From assembly GCF_024713975.1 (NCBI RefSeq), contig NC_091110.1, forward strand, positions 15,127,501 to 15,191,500: a stretch of 64,000 nucleotides of DNA, given 5' to 3'. The position numbers were made by a program, and so were the translations under genes. This DNA is from Paralichthys olivaceus. Its lineage: Eukaryota; Chordata; Actinopteri; Pleuronectiformes; Paralichthyidae. Numbering within the stretch: the first letter of the stretch is position 1; each line of letters begins with the position of its first letter. A model generated the notes under the pieces. It was not told the origin of the DNA. It did not search any database and worked only from the letters and a program-made list of their open reading frames with translations. Shown piece by piece: positions 58,466 through 64,000 of this stretch.

Positions 58466-61400
58466 TACTGCTTGATCTCTTCTATTTGCCAGACTTTTAT
58501 TTAATTTTCACATATTATTCAGCAATAGATATGCACATGTCTATTATACCACACTGATGCATGGTGGAGTTGAAAAGGAGCAGATACCTGTAGCAGAACA
58601 CGTCTGTGTTCTGCTCTTACATGTACATCCTTATATAGTTGCAGAAATTTTTATGAATCAGTCAGGTTGAGTGTGTTATAAAAATGTGGCACAGAGAGCA
58701 TCGTCGGAGGTCTCAGTAGTTTCATATAGTAACGTTTACAGATGTGTGCTTGAACAACCCTCCTCTACAAACAAGGCTTATATTGTATATTTATGCAGTA
58801 ATGGCATAACCCAATTCATACAGTAAAGCAGAAACACATAAATAATTGATGCTATATCAAAAATTAAACAATGAACTATAAATGTGATGCTGCAACATTC
58901 TAATTTTTAGTACTAAGCTAACACAGAACGATTATCACTAAATGTTGTGCATCAGTTTAAAGACTTTTAAATAGTCAGGCTAAATGCATTACAATGATAA
59001 AAGAGTAAGATATTTTGTATGCAGTAAAATATGCCTTTGTTTTTTTAATTATTCAAACCTGGAGTAAATCTACTTTGCCACCACCCAAAGGCAAAGGCAG
59101 CGGCTACAGCTTTGACCTGAGTTCACCTCTAAATGAACAGGTGATGGATGGATGGGGGGAGGATGGAGGAGTGAGAAACTGACGGTGCTGCGATGAGAAG
59201 TATTACAACACTGTGTCATCCACTGGGAAAATGCCACAGAGAAGCTTTTATTTCCCATTTGTGTGTGGACTCCTCTTAGTGTGTGTTTATGTGTGTAAAT
59301 AAGTGCACTTGTAATGTATGTCTGTCTATTGAGGAATGTTTGGAGGAGACGAGAAAAAGAGAAAAGTAGCTGAATTAAATTACTGACCGTAGTGATGATG
59401 ATGCTACTCACAGCTGCTTTTAGCACAAACAACCTGATCAAACGAATCCTTACCTCTTATACGTCTTCACAAATTCTGCTTCTGAATGAGGTTTCAGCTT
59501 CTAAGCCATAAACTTGCTCACCATAATCCCGTCTCTGTCAGAATGTGGTCTTGTGAAAGCTGCTCGTTGGGAACTCAAACTCAACCTCAGAATGTTTTTT
59601 CGAGGAGCATTTGTTCTCGCATCTTCTTCAGTTTAGCTGCATGTTTACAGATGGAATGATGCTCAAGACTTTGCTTGTCTTTTACAGTGACAGTCGTGAT
59701 TCTTTTCAACAATGAAATGGAACACGTGTTTACTTCACCCTCAAAACATGAATCTGCTATCAGGTTATTTTCTTGTAGCGCGAGAAAAATAATTGCTGAC
59801 ATTTTTTCCGATATTTCTGTGTTGCCTATTTTCTATTTACGGGTTGTCTCTCCAGCCACATCAAATTGTCTTGCGGGCCATATAAAATATGTTCCAGAGG
59901 CCAGAGGTTCCCAATCTCCGGTCTATGAAATAGACATATAGGCCGGCTGAGTCATTGCACTGTCAGATGCTATCAGGTGGGAGTGTGTTGACTGCCACAG
60001 TACAAGCTGGGGTACCCGTCCCCACCCACCCACTTGATTATCAGGAATGACTGACCTCGCTTCAGTGTCTTGGAGCAAGATGCTGCATCCTCTCTAGCCT
60101 CAAAGCTCATTCTCTGGATCTGACTGTGACCTCTGACCTCTCCTCACAGGGGGAATAGAAGTACAAAGAGAATCGCACCGGGATTACTTCCTCTAAGACA
60201 TCTATCTCTCCCATCACACACACGCACATTTGCTTCGACACGTGACTTCTCTCACAGCTCACTTTCACTTTCCCCCCTCCTCTCTCCGTCTTTCTCTCAT
60301 GCACCTGACCTCTACCTCTCTATATCACTGTAAGAGTCATGTCCACGCTAATGGAATCATTCCTGCTGTGGCCATTTAACCACTCTAAAGCTCATAACCA
60401 AAACGTTTGACATGTCTTCGGTTTGACATGTCTACCGTTAATTTAAAATGTTTTGCATTGCATTAGTGTTTCCAAGTGGAAACTTACAAAAGCAACCTAA
60501 AATGATCCATTCAGCGTGTAAAAACAGCTTATTTAAAATTAAATTTTACATAAACTGACCTCAGTAATCCTTCCTAGCTACCTTTCCTTGCATTTCCCTT
60601 CCCCCTTTCCTTCCTTCTCCACACACCTCTCTGCTCTACCCCTTTTCCTCTCGCTCATTATTTCCCCTCATTACCCTTTTATGTCCTTTATGCCATCCTT
60701 TATTTGGCTTTACACTATCACACCCCCAGCTTGCTCCCTTCTGTATGTCCTTCCTGTCTTCCTCTGTCTTCCCATCCATCACCCTGGCTCCTCCCTCTGC
60801 TGATTGCTCCCTCCTGTCACCAGTGATTGTATATTGGCCTTATGGGGGGGGGATAGTGCAGCGGAGTCACTGACCATGTGCAGCTGAGTGCTGTGCATTA
60901 GTTATGCACACATGACTTTCAGACATTGTGGCTCCCAGCTTCCCTGTGTCTCCTCGTCTTCCTCATATTCTTCCCTTCATTTCGACTTCACCCTCTTTTT
61001 CTGTCTTTGTCTTTAACAACAATAACTTGATACATTTGATTTTACACTGATTTCACTTAGCTACCATTAAAGTTAGTATAAACATCGGTGTGTCCTGTTT
61101 TGAGGTTTATTAAACTAAATCTCTTCCTCCACTGGTTGTTGGCCTCATGTTGTTTCCTCAACAGAAACATTTTCTATATGACCATTTATTTCATTTCTTT
61201 TCATGGTGTCTGACTGTCCAATTGACTAAACATCATGAAATATTTAAAGCTGTTTTCACTGCTGGATATTGAGATACCTTGACCAACACCTGACACTCAC
61301 ATACCAAACCCTTAATAATTTAGATGCAAGTGTTTTTACTGTAGTTTATGGCTAAATTCCCTGATGGGACACTAATATCCTGTCTTTTATTAAAATGCGG

Positions 61401-64000
61401 TTTCAGATATGGGTTGTTGCTGGCAGGGAACTTGACTTTTGTTTGGGTACTGAGACGGGGCAGGGAGCCCAGAATGTCAGCACAGAGTGATGACGTCAGG
61501 AGATGACTCTGAGGGACAGTTCTACCCAGCATGCTTTGCTAGTAGCATTTCTGCAGTGCTCATAAATATTGAAAGGTTATGAAAAGAGAGAGAGAGGAAG
61601 GTTGCACAAATCTGCAAGAGACGTGAGGTTGAGGATGAGAGCGAGATGCTGAAGGAGTAATGATGAGGAATGAGTGGAGATGATGTGTAGCTGAGCAAAT
61701 GAAGAAGTGCTTATGAATTCAGGAGTTCAGGGCCGCTTCGCTCTGTCACTGTTGTTCTTTACTCTCTCTCTCTCTCTCACGTCTCTTATTTTCTCTGCTT
61801 TAGGCAGAAATGCTCAAAACAGATTTTCAGTTGTAAAGAAAAAATGGAATAAGAAACCATGGAGAGGAAGAAACAGGCACATGGGAAAATCATCCAGAGG
61901 AAATCAACATGTTCTGTAAAGGCAGAGGGGGGGTGTATTAAAGGGTTTAAAGATTGATTATTATAAACAGACAGTAGATAATGTGGGTTTTAATGATGAA
62001 ACTTAAGTTTAAGGATGATTAATTATATAGAGTAGAAGAGGGAACCATATTTATTTTAAGCTTAAACCCCAAATGTGAGGGTATTTGAAGGTGAAATCAT
62101 TACCGATGCCTATTTTTCTTTTTCTTTTTAGGCTAGCTCTGGTGACTATCTTTCTCGACTATTTCAAGGATCTATTTTTTATCTGTAACATTGTTATTTT
62201 TGTATTTCTTCTCCATTGTGTGATCTTCAAATTGATTTTAATTGTTTCTTATATTGTTGCCCCCAATTTTTCATTTGAACTGATAAAGCACCTTGTAACC
62301 GTTTTTTAAAATTATTTTAATTGTTATAGTTATTATTATCCTGTCAGTTGGCATAGGCAGGTATCCTTTAAAACCACATACATGTGCACTGTGTGTGTGT
62401 GCATATAGTTGTGTGAGGTCCTTTTTTCTATATTCTTGTATTGTGTCCTCTCTGAAGACATACATACCACATAGTAACAGCCCCAGTATTAGCTTGCGTG
62501 TGCGTGAGTGTGATGTGTATGGAGCTAGACATCAAGACACATGTACAGAAATGAGGAATAGCATGCTTTGATTGTAATGGCTTGCAGAGGCATTGGCCTG
62601 ACAGAGGCTATAAATATTTCAGATGCTCTGTTTTAGTGCAGGGACGTAGAAGACGAGAGGAAGATCCTTGTTTTTAATGCGTCTCATTGTTCCACCAGTG
62701 AGGAGGAATTTTGGTTTTGATGCACTCAATAAATCATTTAATCTTTTATTCCGTCTTCAACCTGTGAAGATAAAGAGCAAGTTAGGCTTCAGAATGAGCA
62801 GCTGTTTGACGCTGGTTGTGCAACGGAGAAGATGCAGGAACTCAAATACAAACTTGAATATTAGCTGTTAGCAGTAGCTTGCCTGCAGATACTTGTACCT
62901 GTGGTATATTTAGATTTGCAAAACTGTTTGAATGGTAGATGTACTCATAAGGATTTCCTAAGATAACTGTATGATTTTGCAGTACATACTGTACGTTCTG
63001 TACTCACTTTCATGTGAGATAATCTGATCACTATTTGTTAGTCACAAAAGACAAGTTAAAAATGTGTCGGTCTTTCTTCGTGCAAACTGGAGAGCTTCAA
63101 AGAGTCACACAGCAAAGGTTTATTTTTAACAACCCATTTATTTTTAATTAGGTCTAATGTCTTGACTTTTATGACACAGAGATTGTTTTAAACGCAGCCA
63201 CTGGAAAATGTCTATGACTATCAAAAAGCAATCTATGAATTTAAAAGTTGCACTCCCTGCACGTGGCTTTACATCTTTGATACTTGTATCTCTTGTGATT
63301 CAGCATGTAGAGGATCTTTTGTGTTTTTGTCGCGCCATCTCATCCTCACAGACTCCTGCCACCTATTCATCCATCCATCAATATTGAATCAACTCCCACT
63401 CTGTAGAGCCAGAGCTGGGCTCTATTGATTTTTCATTTTCGGCTTTATGACTTCAGCTTGCCCGGCAGAGGCATGCTTTTAAATTTATCTGAACTTTCCT
63501 TTACAGTGATAATTGTTTAAATTGAGGTTACTATAATTTGCATGTTGCATCTCTTTAACACACAAATATTTACACACAAATAGTGTAGATGATTACAATG
63601 AAATCATCCAGATCTATATAAAAACTAGAAATATAATATCAGAGCAGTAATACCATCACAATGCCAAAGGACACAATTTTATAAGGTAAATATTTATGAT
63701 CTTAAATACTAATCATGAGATACCAATTAAATACCAATTATTACATTTGAATAAAACTGTGGGAAATTATGGATTTTTTCATTGCAGTATTATTATCACT
63801 CCAGGACTTACTACTTATTAATTTATCTAAAAGATAAATTATACTCTTTATCTTTTCCAACTTATTGGGGTGTGATCAAAGTTAATGAGGTGGTGCATCT
63901 CAAATAACTGCACTGTATTTTCTACGTTAGACCGGTCAGAATGAGGGGATTTATTTCTTATGACCTCTAAACGACCGTATGTGGGATATGAAGGTAAATC

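Larger units (their letters stand above)
45849..64000 (+). other. ank1: First intron of ank1 (continues past window)
   Basis: No downstream ankyrin exon or alternative erythroid first exon was recognised. The intron contains the repeat copies listed separately, AT-rich stretches (for example 53325-53360), CT-rich tracts (60580-60800, 61758-61780) and otherwise unique-looking sequence. Long first introns commonly carry enhancers and alternative promoters, but none can be pinpointed here from sequence alone. Confidence 0.65.

Noticed and set aside
62085..62309. Hydrophobic 74-residue ORF that could be a small membrane protein
   Set aside because: It arises from T-rich intronic sequence; the right end (GATAAAGCACCTTGTAACCG) faintly resembles a fish retroelement tail.

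Overview
The window is nuclear DNA from a ray-finned fish, most likely a percomorph teleost. Genes have short introns and GT-AG splicing. Spacers are AT-rich and full of CA/GT, CT and GATA microsatellites, and several short interspersed repeats match families I recall from percomorph genomes. The protein-coding content is vertebrate-specific: neurofilaments, muscle phosphoglycerate mutase and ankyrin. There are no bacterial, phage or CRISPR features.

Layout, left to right. (1) About 0.2-3.1 kb, plus strand: most of a syntaxin (Qa-SNARE) gene. Its exon lengths match syntaxin 1 as I recall them, but the last coding exon reads into a hydrophilic tail instead of a membrane anchor. (2) 4.86-6.41 kb, minus strand: complete three-exon pgam2 with a TATA box. 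(3) 10.5-12.8 kb, plus strand: complete four-exon nefl (neurofilament light). (4) 16.3-20.1 kb, minus strand: complete three-exon nefm (neurofilament medium) with about 32 Ser-Pro-Lys motifs in the tail. (5) 20.2-45 kb: a long non-coding spacer of microsatellites and old interspersed repeats, with one isolated exon-like ORF. (6) 45.72-45.85 kb, plus strand: the first coding exon of an ankyrin gene, matching the N-terminus I recall for a longer ANK1 isoform. The remaining 18 kb to the window end is its first intron.

The neurofilament pair is tail to tail, as in mammals. The light and medium subunits co-assemble into axonal 10-nm filaments, and ankyrin ties membrane proteins to the spectrin skeleton, so three of the five genes are neuronal cytoskeleton genes. 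pgam2 is a muscle glycolysis gene, and the syntaxin belongs to the vesicle fusion machinery.

The least expected observations are the anchor-less syntaxin, a GT microsatellite serving as its splice acceptor tract, the homogeneous 15-bp Lys-Ser-Pro array in nefm, C-rich (opposite strand G-rich) tracts upstream of both neurofilament promoters, a terminal-inverted-repeat element with one near-complete and two partial copies, and two minus-strand ORFs bounded by good splice sites that no recognised gene explains. I found no clearly new biological system. Family names for repeats rest on memory of teleost consensus sequences and were not searched.
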